Shown: in pieces, positions 1-8,329 of the stretch | Numbering within the stretch: position 1 is the stretch's first letter | Layout: each line of letters begins with the position of its first letter | Assembly: GCF_022482365.1 (NCBI RefSeq) | Contig: NZ_JAKVPE010000001.1 | Span: 434,001-498,000, forward strand | Source: Limosilactobacillus sp. | GTDB lineage: Bacteria; Bacillota; Bacilli; Lactobacillales; Lactobacillaceae | Length of the DNA: 64,000 bases | Reading direction: 5' to 3' | The notes under the pieces: generated by a model | Databases searched by the model: none | The model's input: the letters and a program-made list of their open reading frames with translations, nothing else | Told to the model about the DNA's origin: nothing | Program-made: the position numbers and the translations under genes

Positions 1-586
1 GGCCACGTGTGGGTTTCAAGCCGATCAGGCCGGTCCAGGCAGCCGGAATCCGGATGGAACCGCCACCGTCATTGCCGGCCGCAATTGGCACCCAGCCATC
101 CGCCAGGGCCGCCGCGGAACCACCGGAAGAACCACCCGGTGTATATTTCTTGGCCCACGGGTTGTGAACTGGTCCGTAGAGCTGGTCATCCGAGCGGTTT
201 TTAAAACCAAACTCGGGAAAGTTGGTCTGGCCAACGATGATAAAGCCGGCCTCCTGCAGGGCCCGGACAAAGTTGCTCGTCGTTTCCGCCTTGTGGTCTT
301 TGAATAATTTGTTGCCGTTGGTGTCGGGTTCACCGGCGAGGGCTTGGCCCAACCCCTTGAGGAGGATTGGCACCCCGAGGAAGGGCTGGCCGGTGTCTTT
401 TAACTGGCGCGCCTCTTTCAAGGCGGCCTCCTCACGCAGGGAGATCACGGCGTTTAACTTTGGATTGCGCTTCTTAATTCGGGCGATCGCGGCGGACACC
501 AGTTCCGCGCTCGTGACCTGCCCAGTCCGCACGAGCTGGGCCAGCTGGTAGGCGGGCAGCGTCAGCAGCATTGTGTTAATGTTCAT
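1..586 (-). CDS. Amidase signature family protein, N-terminal part (runs off left edge)
   Basis: The minus-strand reading frame is open from the ATG at 586 to the window edge, giving 195 residues starting MNINTMLLTL. It holds the amidase-signature hallmarks: the catalytic Lys in ILLKG and the GGSSGGSAAA loop that carries the cis-Ser, followed by the start of the GGGSIRIPA segment with the nucleophilic Ser. These enzymes hydrolyse amides through a Ser-cisSer-Lys triad; substrate cannot be told from this half. A GAGAGG ribosome site lies just upstream. It stands alone here, divergent from the amino-acid transporter genes. GatA is less likely because no gatC or gatB sits beside it, but the 3' side is not visible. 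Confidence 0.88.
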   Translation of the reverse strand, partial: MNINTMLLTLPAYQLAQLVRTGQVTSAELVSAAIARIKKRNPKLNAVISLREEAALKEARQLKDTGQPFLGVPILLKGLGQALAGEPDTNGNKLFKDHKAETTSNFVRALQEAGFIIVGQTNFPEFGFKNRSDDQLYGPVHNPWAKKYTPGGSSGGSAAALADGWVPIAAGNDGGGSIRIPAAWTGLIGLKPTRG

Positions 587-713
587 GGAATCATCCTCTC
601 AATGCTAATTTACATTACTTTACTACCTGTATTATAAGCCGACATATATCGCTTGTAAAAACGTTTCCAGCGTCCTATACTTTAGCTAACAATTTACAAG
701 GAGATGATGTCTT

Positions 714-1394
714 TTGGGTTGGGCCAAGTACCTGTCGATCCCCGGATTCTTTGATGCGCCCTTAGCCTTTCAATCCCTGCCGACGATCCTATCTGGTTTG
801 CCGCTGTCACTGCTATTATTGCTCATTTGTTTCACTACGGCGAACATCGTTGGTATTCTGGTAATGTTTTGCCGGATCAGCAAGTCAAAGGCCTTATCAT
901 GGGTAGCACGTTTCTATATCTCATTCTTCCGTGGGGTACCGATGCTGGTGGTCCTGTTCTTGACCTACTTTGGTTTTAATCTTGATGCCATGCCAGCCGC
1001 GATCTTGTCATTCACGCTGGTGCCGAGCGCCTTCCTTGCCGAGTATTATCGTTCGGCCTTGAAGGGGGTCGGCAACTCGCAGTATGACTCCGCCCGCGCG
1101 TTAGGGATGTCATACACGACCATGATGCGTTACGTCATCATGCCACAGGCGTTTCGGATCGTGTTGCCATCCCTCGGGAATGTGATGCTGGATATGTTCA
1201 AGGGAACGTCACTGGCGGCGATGATTACGGTCTCCGAAATGTTTATGAAGGCCAAGATTGTTGCGGGGGCCAGTCAGGACTATATGACCATCTATATTGA
1301 AATTGCGGTTATTTACTGGTTAGTCTGCTGCGTGCTCGGCTGGATTGAACACCGGTCCGAACGCCATTTTGAACACGGAGCTGTGAAGGAATAG
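714..1394 (+). CDS. Amino-acid ABC transporter permease (HisM/GlnP type)
   Basis: This 226-aa integral membrane protein has about five hydrophobic segments and the EAA loop (SARALGMSYTTMMRYVIMPQ region, about residues 125-144) that docks the ATPase. That pattern and length fit the polar amino-acid permease family. The chosen start is TTG at 714 because AAGGAG at 698-703 is well spaced for it, while the ATGs at 704 and 707 are out of frame. It is followed after 30 bp by the substrate-binding lipoprotein gene, so the two form an operon. No ATP-binding subunit gene is adjacent, so the ATPase must come from elsewhere. Confidence 0.9.
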   Translation: MGWAKYLSIPGFFDAPLAFQSLPTILSGLPLSLLLLLICFTTANIVGILVMFCRISKSKALSWVARFYISFFRGVPMLVVLFLTYFGFNLDAMPAAILSFTLVPSAFLAEYYRSALKGVGNSQYDSARALGMSYTTMMRYVIMPQAFRIVLPSLGNVMLDMFKGTSLAAMITVSEMFMKAKIVAGASQDYMTIYIEIAVIYWLVCCVLGWIEHRSERHFEHGAVKE

Positions 1395-1424
1395 TTTGCT
1401 TAGTTTGTTGAAGGAGAATCTTTT

Positions 1425-2276
1425 ATGCGTCGCAAAAAATTAATTTTTCTACTGTCAATGGTTGCACTGGTCGTCGTGGGCCTGTCAGCCTGTGGACGGA
1501 AGAGTGCTGCCGACAAGGATACTTGGACGGTTGCCACTTCCGGGACCCTGTACCCAACGTCCTACCATGATTCCAAGACGAAGAAGCTGACAGGTTATGA
1601 CGTCGAGGTTATTCGGGCCGTCGCCAAGGGCCTGCACAAGAAGGTTAAGTTCAAGGAATACAATGTTGACGGGATGCTGACGGCGGTCAAGTCCGGCAAG
1701 GCCGACATGGCCGTGGACGACTTCGCTATTTCACCAACCCGGACGAAGTCATACCGGATGTCCACCCCAATCAAGCACTCGTTCAACGCCCTGATCGTGC
1801 GGAAGAGTGATAACTCCGGGATCAACTCCTGGAAGGACATCAAGGGCAAGAAGGCCGCCGGTGAAGCCGGGACCGGCTACCAGCGGCTGTCACAGCAGCT
1901 CGGTGCCAAGCTGGTCAACTACGACAACGTTTCCAACGATGTCTACATGCGGGACGTTGCCTCTGGGAAGACCGACTTTATCATGAACGACTACTACCTG
2001 CAGAAGTTGGCCCTGGCGGCTGCACCAAACAGCGGTCTGAAGATTAAGAAGAACATGTACTTCACCACCAACGAAGACGGCAAGGGTGAGGGAATTGTCA
2101 TGAACAAGAAGGACGCCAAGCTGCAGCAACAGGTCAACGGCGAACTGAAGAAGCTCCGCAAGAACGGTACGCTTTCAAAGATTGCCAAGAAGTACTACGG
2201 CACGGATGTCACCAAGAAGCCAAAGGTTCACATCTCCAAGCACTTCACCATTCAAAAGAAGTATGACGGACGATAA
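1425..2276 (+). CDS. Amino-acid ABC transporter substrate-binding lipoprotein
   Basis: This 283-aa protein starts with a lipoprotein signal peptide: basic MRRKK, a hydrophobic core, then the lipobox LSAC with the lipidated Cys at about residue 23. The mature part matches the family 3 solute-binding fold, with GTLYPTSYHD near the start, GYDVEVIRAVAKGL and GKADMAVDDFAISPTR. It would sit outside the membrane and deliver an amino acid to the permease encoded directly upstream. The strong AAGGAG at 1411-1416 sets the ATG start. Ligand specificity (cystine, glutamine or other) cannot be decided from the sequence. A hairpin terminator follows. Confidence 0.92.
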   Translation: MRRKKLIFLLSMVALVVVGLSACGRKSAADKDTWTVATSGTLYPTSYHDSKTKKLTGYDVEVIRAVAKGLHKKVKFKEYNVDGMLTAVKSGKADMAVDDFAISPTRTKSYRMSTPIKHSFNALIVRKSDNSGINSWKDIKGKKAAGEAGTGYQRLSQQLGAKLVNYDNVSNDVYMRDVASGKTDFIMNDYYLQKLALAAAPNSGLKIKKNMYFTTNEDGKGEGIVMNKKDAKLQQQVNGELKKLRKNGTLSKIAKKYYGTDVTKKPKVHISKHFTIQKKYDGR

Positions 2277-2289
2277 AATGAACAAAATA

Positions 2290-2327
2290 AAGGGATGACG
2301 AAAGCAAAAATCGTCATCCCTTATTTT
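2290..2327. terminator. Bidirectional rho-independent terminator
   Basis: A perfect 12-bp stem (AAGGGATGACGA with its complement at 2311-2322) is followed by T-rich sequence. It lies between the converging lipoprotein and flavodoxin genes and can serve both. Confidence 0.85.
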
Positions 2328-2329
2328 AG

Positions 2330-2812
2330 TTAAAAATTCAAATTCTTAATCCAGGCATCGATGGCGGCAGGGGAGTTCAAAACAGCGCCCTGGCCGACTT
2401 CAACATCGTAGCCGTTCTCCTTGACGGCCCGCTCGATGTTGCTTTGTGACCGGTCATAGGAGGTTCCACCAGACGTGGCAAAGAGGGCCAACTTCTTGCC
2501 ATTGAGGCCTAGGTGATCGATGACCGTCGTGATGAAGCGCGGCGGAATCGCCCACCAGATCGGGTGACCAATGACAATGTTGTCGTAGCCACTGATGTCA
2601 GACAGGTCATCCTTGATTGCGACCCGGGTATCGTGAGTGTGCTGTTCAATCGAGGTCCGGGACTGGGAATCGTGCCAGTTCAGGTCCGCACTCGTGTAAG
2701 GCTGGGCGGGATGAATCTCCGCAATGTCCGCATTCAACCGTTGGGCGATTTGTTCGGCAACCTTCTTGGTGGTGTTAGTTGCCGAGTAGTAAAGTACAAG
2801 TGTTTTTGCCAT
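2330..2812 (-). CDS. Flavodoxin family protein
   Basis: A 160-aa flavodoxin-fold protein beginning MAKTLVLYYSATNTTKKVAE. The SATNTTKK segment is the FMN phosphate-binding loop, and HPIWWAIPPRF and FATSGGTSYDRS follow at the positions expected for the other FMN loops. Flavodoxins and related reductases carry electrons in the cytoplasm. The start at 2812 is preferred over an upstream in-frame start because AAAGGAAG lies 8 bp before it. It is a single-gene unit converging on the ABC transporter operon. Confidence 0.85.
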   Translation of the reverse strand: MAKTLVLYYSATNTTKKVAEQIAQRLNADIAEIHPAQPYTSADLNWHDSQSRTSIEQHTHDTRVAIKDDLSDISGYDNIVIGHPIWWAIPPRFITTVIDHLGLNGKKLALFATSGGTSYDRSQSNIERAVKENGYDVEVGQGAVLNSPAAIDAWIKNLNF

Positions 2813-2992
2813 ATTCAGCACTTCCTTTCTGTAAGTAAATATAGCATGTTCGGCAGCCGGTGTAAAATACCTAATCTTAGCGCTTAACCATGCTGTTAGT
2901 GTATACAAGAAGAATGGCCAAGCTAAAATAGTGGACATTCGAACTTCAGCTGTCTAGAATAAGTTGAAACCGTTTGCGAAGGAAGGATCATA

Positions 2993-3430
2993 ATGTCTGA
3001 GAAAATTCTGTACCATACCGTTGTCGAAAACAGTGATGGCATCCACGGGGTTGCTAAGGTAATTAGCGGCGGCAACCTGCAAGTCACTACCGCCAACCCA
3101 GTTTCTGAAGACCCGGGGACGAACCCCGAACAGCTGGTTGGCCTGGCCCTGGCCACCTGCCTGAACGCGACGATCGAGGCCGAGGAGAAGCGCCGCGGCT
3201 TGAAGCACGCCAGCGTTGTCCGCGTTGGGGTCAAGATGGGCTTTGATAACCCGGGCTTCCAGTTTTGGCTGGACTGCCAAGTCAAGATTCCAGAGGTTGA
3301 TCGGGAAACGGCCCAGGCAATCCTCGGCAAGGCCGAGACGCGCTGCCCGGTTGACAAGCTCCTGAAGGGGAGCGGCAATCTGACCGTTCACCTGGTTGAC
3401 GATTTTAATTTTGACGAAGAAGAGGCATAG
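2993..3430 (+). CDS. OsmC/Ohr family peroxide-detoxifying protein
   Basis: This 145-aa protein carries the OsmC pattern: NPEQLVGLALATCLNATIE with the first Cys (about residue 57) and ETRCPVDKLLKG with the second Cys (about residue 118). Members reduce organic hydroperoxides with these two Cys, often using a lipoylated protein as electron donor. The next gene is a lipoate ligase, so the pairing may be functional (inference). GAAGGA precedes the ATG. The last 15 bases of the gene are part of a 17-bp tandem duplication that runs into the start region of lplA. Confidence 0.9.
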   Translation: MSEKILYHTVVENSDGIHGVAKVISGGNLQVTTANPVSEDPGTNPEQLVGLALATCLNATIEAEEKRRGLKHASVVRVGVKMGFDNPGFQFWLDCQVKIPEVDRETAQAILGKAETRCPVDKLLKGSGNLTVHLVDDFNFDEEEA

Positions 3431-3449
3431 AAGAAGAAGAGGCATAGAA
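3416..3449 (+). repeat. Perfect 17-bp tandem duplication across an OsmC stop codon
   Basis: The unit GAAGAAGAGGCATAGAA occurs twice head to tail (3416-3432 and 3433-3449). The first copy contains the last codons and TAG stop of the OsmC gene; the second supplies the purine-rich ribosome-binding region just before the lplA ATG at 3451. Confidence 0.95.
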
Positions 3450-3450
3450 A

Positions 3451-4464
3451 ATGAAGTATCTTGTAACCGACAGCACCGATATTCGCTATAACCTGGCCCT
3501 CGAGACCTACCTGATGGAGCACGCCGAACTGGACGAGCCGATCCTGTATTTCTACATCAACTCCCCATGCATCATCCTGGGCCGCTACCAGGATGCCTAT
3601 GAGGAGGTTAACCTCGATTACGTCAAGCAGCACCAGATCATCGTGACCCGCCGGACGTCTGGTGGTGGCGCGGTCTACGACGACCTCGGCAACGTCAGCT
3701 TTAGCTTCATCACCAAGGACGATGGCGACTCGATCGGCAACTTCCGTAAGTTCACCGAGCCCGTCCTGGAGGCCCTCCACGAGATGGGCGCCAAGGATGC
3801 CGAGCTGGCCGGGCGCAACGACCTCCAAATCAACGGCAAGAAGTTTTCCGGCAACGCCATGAAGACGGAGAAAGGGCGGATGTTCTCCCATGGTACCCTG
3901 ATGTACGACGTTGACTTGGACGTGATCGGCAAGGCCTTGAACGTTCCTGCGGACAAGATTGCTTCCAAGGGGATCAAGTCCGTTCACAGTCGGGTCACTA
4001 ACCTGAAGCCGTACTTCGCACCAGAATACCAAAACCTGACGATTGAGCAGTTCAGGGACACCCTGGCGAAGAAGATTCTCGGGGTCAGCGACCTTTCCCG
4101 GGCCAAGGAATACGTGCTGGACGACGCCACCAAGCAGGCGGTCGAGAAGTTCAATCAGGATGTTTATCGTAACTGGGACTGGATTTACGGCAAGTCACCG
4201 GCTTCGGCTATTCAGCACCGCCAACATTTTGCCCAGGGGACCGTGGACTTTCGCCTGCAGATCGAAAACGGGCGGATTAAGTACCTCAAAACTTATGGGG
4301 ACTTCTTCGGCCAAAAGTCGATTGACGAATTCGAGCAGCAACTGCTCGGCACCCGTTATGATCGGGCCGCGGTGACCGAGGTACTGAGCAAGCTGAATCT
4401 GGCGGACTACTTTGGCGCCATCCCACAAAAAGAAATCATCGACCTGCTGATGCGGCAGGAATAA
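3451..4464 (+). CDS. lplA: Lipoate-protein ligase A
   Basis: At 337 aa this has the usual length of an LplA with its accessory C-terminal domain. It attaches lipoate, via lipoyl-AMP, to lipoyl domains of 2-oxoacid dehydrogenases or GcvH. Family motifs are visible in order: RRTSGGGAVYDDLGN (about residues 69-83, lipoate site), GRNDLQINGKKFSGNA with the catalytic Lys, and HGTLMYDVD. It follows the OsmC gene after 20 bp and is probably cotranscribed. A strong hairpin terminator ends the unit. Confidence 0.95.
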   Translation: MKYLVTDSTDIRYNLALETYLMEHAELDEPILYFYINSPCIILGRYQDAYEEVNLDYVKQHQIIVTRRTSGGGAVYDDLGNVSFSFITKDDGDSIGNFRKFTEPVLEALHEMGAKDAELAGRNDLQINGKKFSGNAMKTEKGRMFSHGTLMYDVDLDVIGKALNVPADKIASKGIKSVHSRVTNLKPYFAPEYQNLTIEQFRDTLAKKILGVSDLSRAKEYVLDDATKQAVEKFNQDVYRNWDWIYGKSPASAIQHRQHFAQGTVDFRLQIENGRIKYLKTYGDFFGQKSIDEFEQQLLGTRYDRAAVTEVLSKLNLADYFGAIPQKEIIDLLMRQE

Positions 4465-4513
4465 ATTATAAGTTAACCAAGGGGCTTCTTTGATTGAAAG
4501 ACAGTCATAGTAA

Positions 4514-4554
4514 AAGGGCAATTTGCTAATGAAATTTAATAGCAAATTGCCCTT
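4514..4554. terminator. Bidirectional terminator between lplA and the toxin gene
   Basis: A perfect 15-bp stem begins AAGGGCAATTTGCTA with its complement at 4540-4554. It separates the converging lplA and toxin genes. Confidence 0.85.
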
Positions 4555-4568
4555 AATTGTAAATCTAA

Positions 4569-4892
4569 TTAGTTGTTTCTAAGCAGCTTGTTATGAGAAC
4601 CTATTCTCACAGCAACTAACACCAGGTCCTGCTCTTTAATTTTGTAAATAACAACAACGTCATTAAGTTCAGTCGGTTGCTCTTTTTCTGGTGTGTCCCG
4701 GAGATGGAATTCTCGATACCCAGCGTATTTGCGTTTTAAGCCGTGATCTTTATATTCTTTAGGAAGGCGATCCCCGTCCAAAAGAATATTGATTGCTGCC
4801 CGAGTTTCGTCGATAATTGATGGGTCAATTTGGGATAGTAGTCTCAAATCATTGCTAAAGGTCTTTCGGGGGTTAAATTGGTACTGAGCCAT
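4569..4892 (-). CDS. Type II toxin, YafQ/RelE-like mRNA interferase
   Basis: A 107-aa basic protein with a RelE/ParE-superfamily C-terminal half: LKRKYAGYREFHLRD, then DVVVIYKIKEQDLVLVAVRIGSHNKL. The YREFHL and GSHNKL pieces match the YafQ subgroup, which cuts mRNA on the ribosome. The gene starts 2 bp after the antitoxin stop, the normal toxin-antitoxin order. The pair is AT-richer than its neighbours, which fits recent acquisition (inference). Activity is not proven by sequence. Confidence 0.85.
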   Translation of the reverse strand: MAQYQFNPRKTFSNDLRLLSQIDPSIIDETRAAINILLDGDRLPKEYKDHGLKRKYAGYREFHLRDTPEKEQPTELNDVVVIYKIKEQDLVLVAVRIGSHNKLLRNN

Positions 4893-4894
4893 CT

Positions 4895-5188
4895 TTACTT
4901 ATCCTCTGTGACCTTAAAGCTATTCCAATAACTATCATTGGACTCCACAACCGGATCATCCGGAAGAATATGCATTTCAATTAACTTGTCACGGGCAATT
5001 GCATAGTCAAGGGAATCTTCCTTTGCATTGACTGCATCTAACAGTGCATTCAGTTGCTCCTGTGAAATAATTGCGGCAGTTCTTTGATTTGAACGGGCAA
5101 TTAAAACGGTTTGCCCGTCATCATTTACTTGATCAAGATAACTCTTAATGTGTTTTCTAAAGTCGCTTTGTGTTGCTGCGATTGGCAT
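4895..5188 (-). CDS. Type II antitoxin, Phd/YefM- or RelB-like
   Basis: A 97-aa acidic protein starting MPIAATQSDFRKHIKSYLDQ. The N-terminal region with SDFRKHIKSYLDQVNDDGQT and IARSNQRTAAIISQEQ reads like the YefM/Phd DNA-binding fold; the C-terminal tail would wrap the toxin. The start at 5188 is chosen over a longer in-frame form because AAGGAG sits 10 bp upstream. It precedes the YafQ-like toxin gene with 2 bp between them; the complex probably represses its own promoter, as known for the family. Confidence 0.85.
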   Translation of the reverse strand: MPIAATQSDFRKHIKSYLDQVNDDGQTVLIARSNQRTAAIISQEQLNALLDAVNAKEDSLDYAIARDKLIEMHILPDDPVVESNDSYWNSFKVTEDK

Positions 5189-5358
5189 TTGAATCACGCT
5201 CCTTAAAATGCAAACCTTCTTGTACTTAATATTGTACTCAATTGAGTAATATTTTTCCAATCAAATGCTCAAAGGCTAAAATTCTTCTGTGCGCATTGGC
5301 AAATTGCTCCCACTTGCTTATGATAGAAGGCAAGAACGAAGAGGGGATGGATGATACA

Positions 5359-5673
5359 ATGACCTACGAGGAATTGAACGCAAAAATCATGGAATGGGCG
5401 CACGAACGGCAGATTGACTCGGCCGATCCGCGGGTTGAGTTTATGAAGATGGCCGAAGAGCTGGGTGAACTGTCCGCCGCCTACAATAAGGAAAAGCGTG
5501 CCAAGCTAATTGACAGCATCGGTGATCTCCAGGTTGCCCTGCTAATCTTTAGCAAGCTGGTCGGCGTCGATCACAAGGCGGCACTGACGGCGGCTTACAA
5601 CGAGATCTCTGGCCGCCACGGCAAGACAACTGCGGACGGTGTCTTCATCAAGCAAAGTGACCTCAATGACTAA
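5359..5673 (+). CDS. MazG-like nucleotide pyrophosphohydrolase
   Basis: This small protein (104 aa from the ATG at 5359; an in-frame ATG at 5347 is possible) has the all-alpha NTP-PPase pattern: KMAEELGELSAAY gives the ExxE pair and LIDSIGDLQVALLIF the second acidic pair that bind magnesium. The family hydrolyses nucleoside triphosphates, often non-canonical ones, to monophosphates. GAGGGG at 5341-5346 is the ribosome site. A reading frame extends upstream to 5242 but lacks a site and family similarity. It overlaps the following small gene by an ATGA junction. Confidence 0.8.
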   Translation: MTYEELNAKIMEWAHERQIDSADPRVEFMKMAEELGELSAAYNKEKRAKLIDSIGDLQVALLIFSKLVGVDHKAALTAAYNEISGRHGKTTADGVFIKQSDLND

Positions 5674-5827
5674 GAAAAAGAAAGGGCACCTGACCAAGCG
5701 CCAGGCACTGGTCTATGGTGCCTATTTATTACCGATGAACGTTTTCTTCAAGCTCTACCTAGCCGATCAAGAGAAGGCAGCACGAATTCGAAACATGCAA
5801 AAAAGACATGAGAAACCATCAAGATAA
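5666..5827 (+). CDS. Small basic hypothetical protein
   Basis: A 53-aa protein beginning MTKKKKGHLTKRQALVYGAY. Its start codon overlaps the MazG-like stop, indicating translational coupling. It has Lys/Arg-rich ends around one moderately hydrophobic stretch (about residues 15-32), which could be membrane-associated. No function is recognised. Confidence 0.7.
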   Translation: MTKKKKGHLTKRQALVYGAYLLPMNVFFKLYLADQEKAARIRNMQKRHEKPSR

Positions 5828-5893
5828 AATATTTCTCTTTTAGCTCGGCCCTTACTATAATTATGTAAGAGACAATTAAAGGGGGATCAGCAC

Positions 5894-6433
5894 ATGAAGA
5901 AAATTGTTGTATTGACCGGGAGTCCCCACCATCCGGGAACATCAGAGCAGTTGGCCGATGCCTTCGTTGCCGGGGCCAAGGCGGCCGGCAACGAGGTTTA
6001 TCGCTTTGACGCGGGGCGGCGGATCAAGGACTTTTCACTGATTCAGTTGGAAGATAACCACGCCGGCGCAGAAGTCGAAATTGAACCAAACGATGTCATT
6101 AAAAATGAAGTCATGCCCAAGCTCCTGGACGCGGACATCGTCGTTTTGGTCAGCTCATTGTACTACTACGGGATTAATTCCGCGCTGAAGGCCGTCATCG
6201 ACCGTTTCTACAGTTATAATCATGAACTGCACGGCGGTAAGCAGGCAATTACCCTGGTCAGTGGCTATGGTCAGGAGGATGCCTTTGCTTCACTTAACCT
6301 GTACTTCAAGCAGTTGCTGAAGTACATGCGTTGGGATCTGTTCGGCGCAGTCCTGGCTGCCGACTCTTGGAACAACCAGAAGCTCCAGCAGCACGTTCAG
6401 GAAGCACGTAAGCTAGGTGAAAGTATTCATTAG
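5894..6433 (+). CDS. NAD(P)H-dependent FMN reductase, flavodoxin-like fold
   Basis: This 179-aa protein starts MKKIVVLTGSPHHPGTSEQL; the TGSPHHPGTS stretch is the FMN phosphate loop of the NADPH-dependent FMN reductase/iron-sulphur flavoprotein family. A second flavin loop is seen at VSSLYYYGINSALKAVIDRF. Such enzymes reduce quinones or free flavin in the cytoplasm. GGGGG lies 9 bp before the ATG. It is a single-gene unit ending in a hairpin terminator. Confidence 0.88.
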   Translation: MKKIVVLTGSPHHPGTSEQLADAFVAGAKAAGNEVYRFDAGRRIKDFSLIQLEDNHAGAEVEIEPNDVIKNEVMPKLLDADIVVLVSSLYYYGINSALKAVIDRFYSYNHELHGGKQAITLVSGYGQEDAFASLNLYFKQLLKYMRWDLFGAVLAADSWNNQKLQQHVQEARKLGESIH

Positions 6434-6442
6434 CGTAAAGAA

Positions 6443-6467
6443 AAGTCCGCTTTTCGGCGGGCCTTTT
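6443..6467 (+). terminator. Rho-independent terminator after the FMN reductase gene
   Basis: A short stem GTCCGC/GCGGGC with a T-run lies 10 bp after the stop codon. Confidence 0.7.
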
Positions 6468-6530
6468 TAGTTATCCAATGCAATTTCATTTATAAATAAC
6501 GAAAAATTATTGTAGTCGATAGATCAAACA

Positions 6531-7400
6531 TTATGGCAGTTCGTCCCGATGTGCCAGAATGTAGTCGATGAATTGCTGGCTGGCGATCGGCATCAGGGTT
6601 GGATCCCGCTGAACAATCCCAATTTGTCGCTGCAGATTTGGGTGGAGTGGAACCGCCTTGATCTGGTAACTCTGTTTTTGCAAAACCAACTCTGCAAGGA
6701 TGCTGAAGCCCAGACCGGCCTCGACCATTGACATGATCGTGAAGTCGTCATGGATTCGGGTAACAATATTCGGTTCGATTCCTGCCGTACGAAAAGCCGC
6801 CAGGGGTTCGCTGTACAGGCCCTCTTCTAGCATTAAGTAGGGCTCTTGTGCGAGGTCCTGAAGGGTCAGGAATTTCCGGTGGGCGAGGGGATGATCTGCA
6901 GGAAGGATCGCCCGTAAATCACCGCTTTTGATGTAGCGGACGTCGAGATCGGGACGCGCAAGGGGATTACAAAAACCAAAATCGACCTCGTTGTCCGCCA
7001 CCCACTGGGGAATCGTAGTGTAGTCTCCCTGAAGCATCACGAATTGAACGGTCGGGTGGAGCTGACGAAAACCACGAATTAAGCGCGGTAGCCAGTGGGC
7101 GGAGATGCTCTCGATTGTTCCGATTCGGACCACAGCGGACTTGAGACCGCGGATTTCTGCGGCCCGTTCCAGGGTTGTCTGCCAATCCTTGCTTGCCTGG
7201 CGAATCAGGGGGAGCAGCTGCTTGCCGGCAGGCGTCAGTTGAACGTGGTGCTGAGAGCGGGCCAAAAGTTTAACGCCCAGTTCTTCCTCCAGGGCATTAA
7301 TCATCTGGCTGACGGCAGATTGGGTGTAGCCAAGTTCCTTGGCGGCGGCGGTAAAAGAGCCGGTTTTGATAATCGCCAAAAAGGCTAAAAGACGATTCAT
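6531..7400 (-). CDS. LysR family transcriptional regulator
   Basis: A 289-aa LysR protein with a winged helix-turn-helix at the N-terminus (GSFTAAAKELGYTQSAVSQM, about residues 15-34) and a periplasmic-binding-type effector domain after about residue 90. It is divergent from the PhzF-family gene with 98 bp between the starts, the usual arrangement in which the regulator controls the neighbour and itself. GGAG precedes the ATG. The ligand is unknown. Confidence 0.92.
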   Translation of the reverse strand: MNRLLAFLAIIKTGSFTAAAKELGYTQSAVSQMINALEEELGVKLLARSQHHVQLTPAGKQLLPLIRQASKDWQTTLERAAEIRGLKSAVVRIGTIESISAHWLPRLIRGFRQLHPTVQFVMLQGDYTTIPQWVADNEVDFGFCNPLARPDLDVRYIKSGDLRAILPADHPLAHRKFLTLQDLAQEPYLMLEEGLYSEPLAAFRTAGIEPNIVTRIHDDFTIMSMVEAGLGFSILAELVLQKQSYQIKAVPLHPNLQRQIGIVQRDPTLMPIASQQFIDYILAHRDELP

Positions 7401-7498
7401 GATAAGCGCTCCTTATTGTAAGATAAGAATTATTTGTTTCACTTATTAAGCTTAGCAGATTAGAATGTGAATTAACAATTAATAAGGGGGATTCAATT

Positions 7499-8287
7499 AT
7501 GAAAATGTACCACGTCGATGCCTTTACCGATCAACTATTTGCGGGCAATCCCGCCGATGTCTGCCTGATGGACCATTTCCCGAGCGATGAGGTCCTGCAG
7601 AACATAGCTAAGGAAAACATGCTGTCCGAAACTGCCTACCTGGTTAAGGACGGAACGGACAAGTATCAATTGCGCTGGTTCACGCCAGGCGGTGAAATTG
7701 ACCTGTGTGGCCACGCAACGCTGGCCACTGGCTTTGTGGTTTTCCAATACTGCCAGCCAACGTCCAACCTAGTGCGTTTTGAGACCAAGAGCGGCGAGCT
7801 GACGGTGGCTTACGTTGACGGCCACTACCAAATGAATTTCCCAAGCTATCCGCTTAATCAAATTCCGGTGACGGACGAAATGACCGCGACGTTTGGGGTG
7901 CGGCCGCTGGCGGCTTACTTGGCCCGCGATCTGATGTGTGTATTGCCGAGTGCAGCGGACGTGCGTAATTACCAACTAGATGCTGCTCAGTTAGCAAAGT
8001 TACCGGGCTTACTGCAAAATATCACCGCAGCAAGCGACGAACCCAAGTATGATTCGGTTTCCCGTTGTTTTGCTCCTAAGTTAGACGTACTAGAAGATCC
8101 GGTGACGGGTAGCTCGCATTGCCAAATTGTTCCTTATTGGGCCCAGCAGCTTGGCAAGCAGCAAATCACGGCATTCCAAGCCTCGCCGCGGACCGGTGTT
8201 TTGTACTGTGAGAATCAGGGCGACCGCGTTTCGCTGTCTGGAGATGTAGTCCTGTACTCAGTTGACGAACTGAAAATTGAAGAGTAG
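7499..8287 (+). CDS. PhzF family isomerase/epimerase-like protein
   Basis: At 262 aa this matches the two-domain diaminopimelate-epimerase-like PhzF fold. Visible motifs are MYHVDAFTDQLFAGNPADVC at the start, the catalytic Glu in MLSETAYLV, GGEIDLCGHATLATG, and DPVTGSSHC in the second domain. Most bacterial members are of unknown substrate and are not involved in phenazine synthesis. AAGGGGG sets the start. The divergent LysR gene is the probable regulator. Confidence 0.92.
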   Translation: MKMYHVDAFTDQLFAGNPADVCLMDHFPSDEVLQNIAKENMLSETAYLVKDGTDKYQLRWFTPGGEIDLCGHATLATGFVVFQYCQPTSNLVRFETKSGELTVAYVDGHYQMNFPSYPLNQIPVTDEMTATFGVRPLAAYLARDLMCVLPSAADVRNYQLDAAQLAKLPGLLQNITAASDEPKYDSVSRCFAPKLDVLEDPVTGSSHCQIVPYWAQQLGKQQITAFQASPRTGVLYCENQGDRVSLSGDVVLYSVDELKIEE

Positions 8288-8329
8288 TTTTAATAAAATA
8301 CACAATTTTTATAACTGCGATGTGATACT

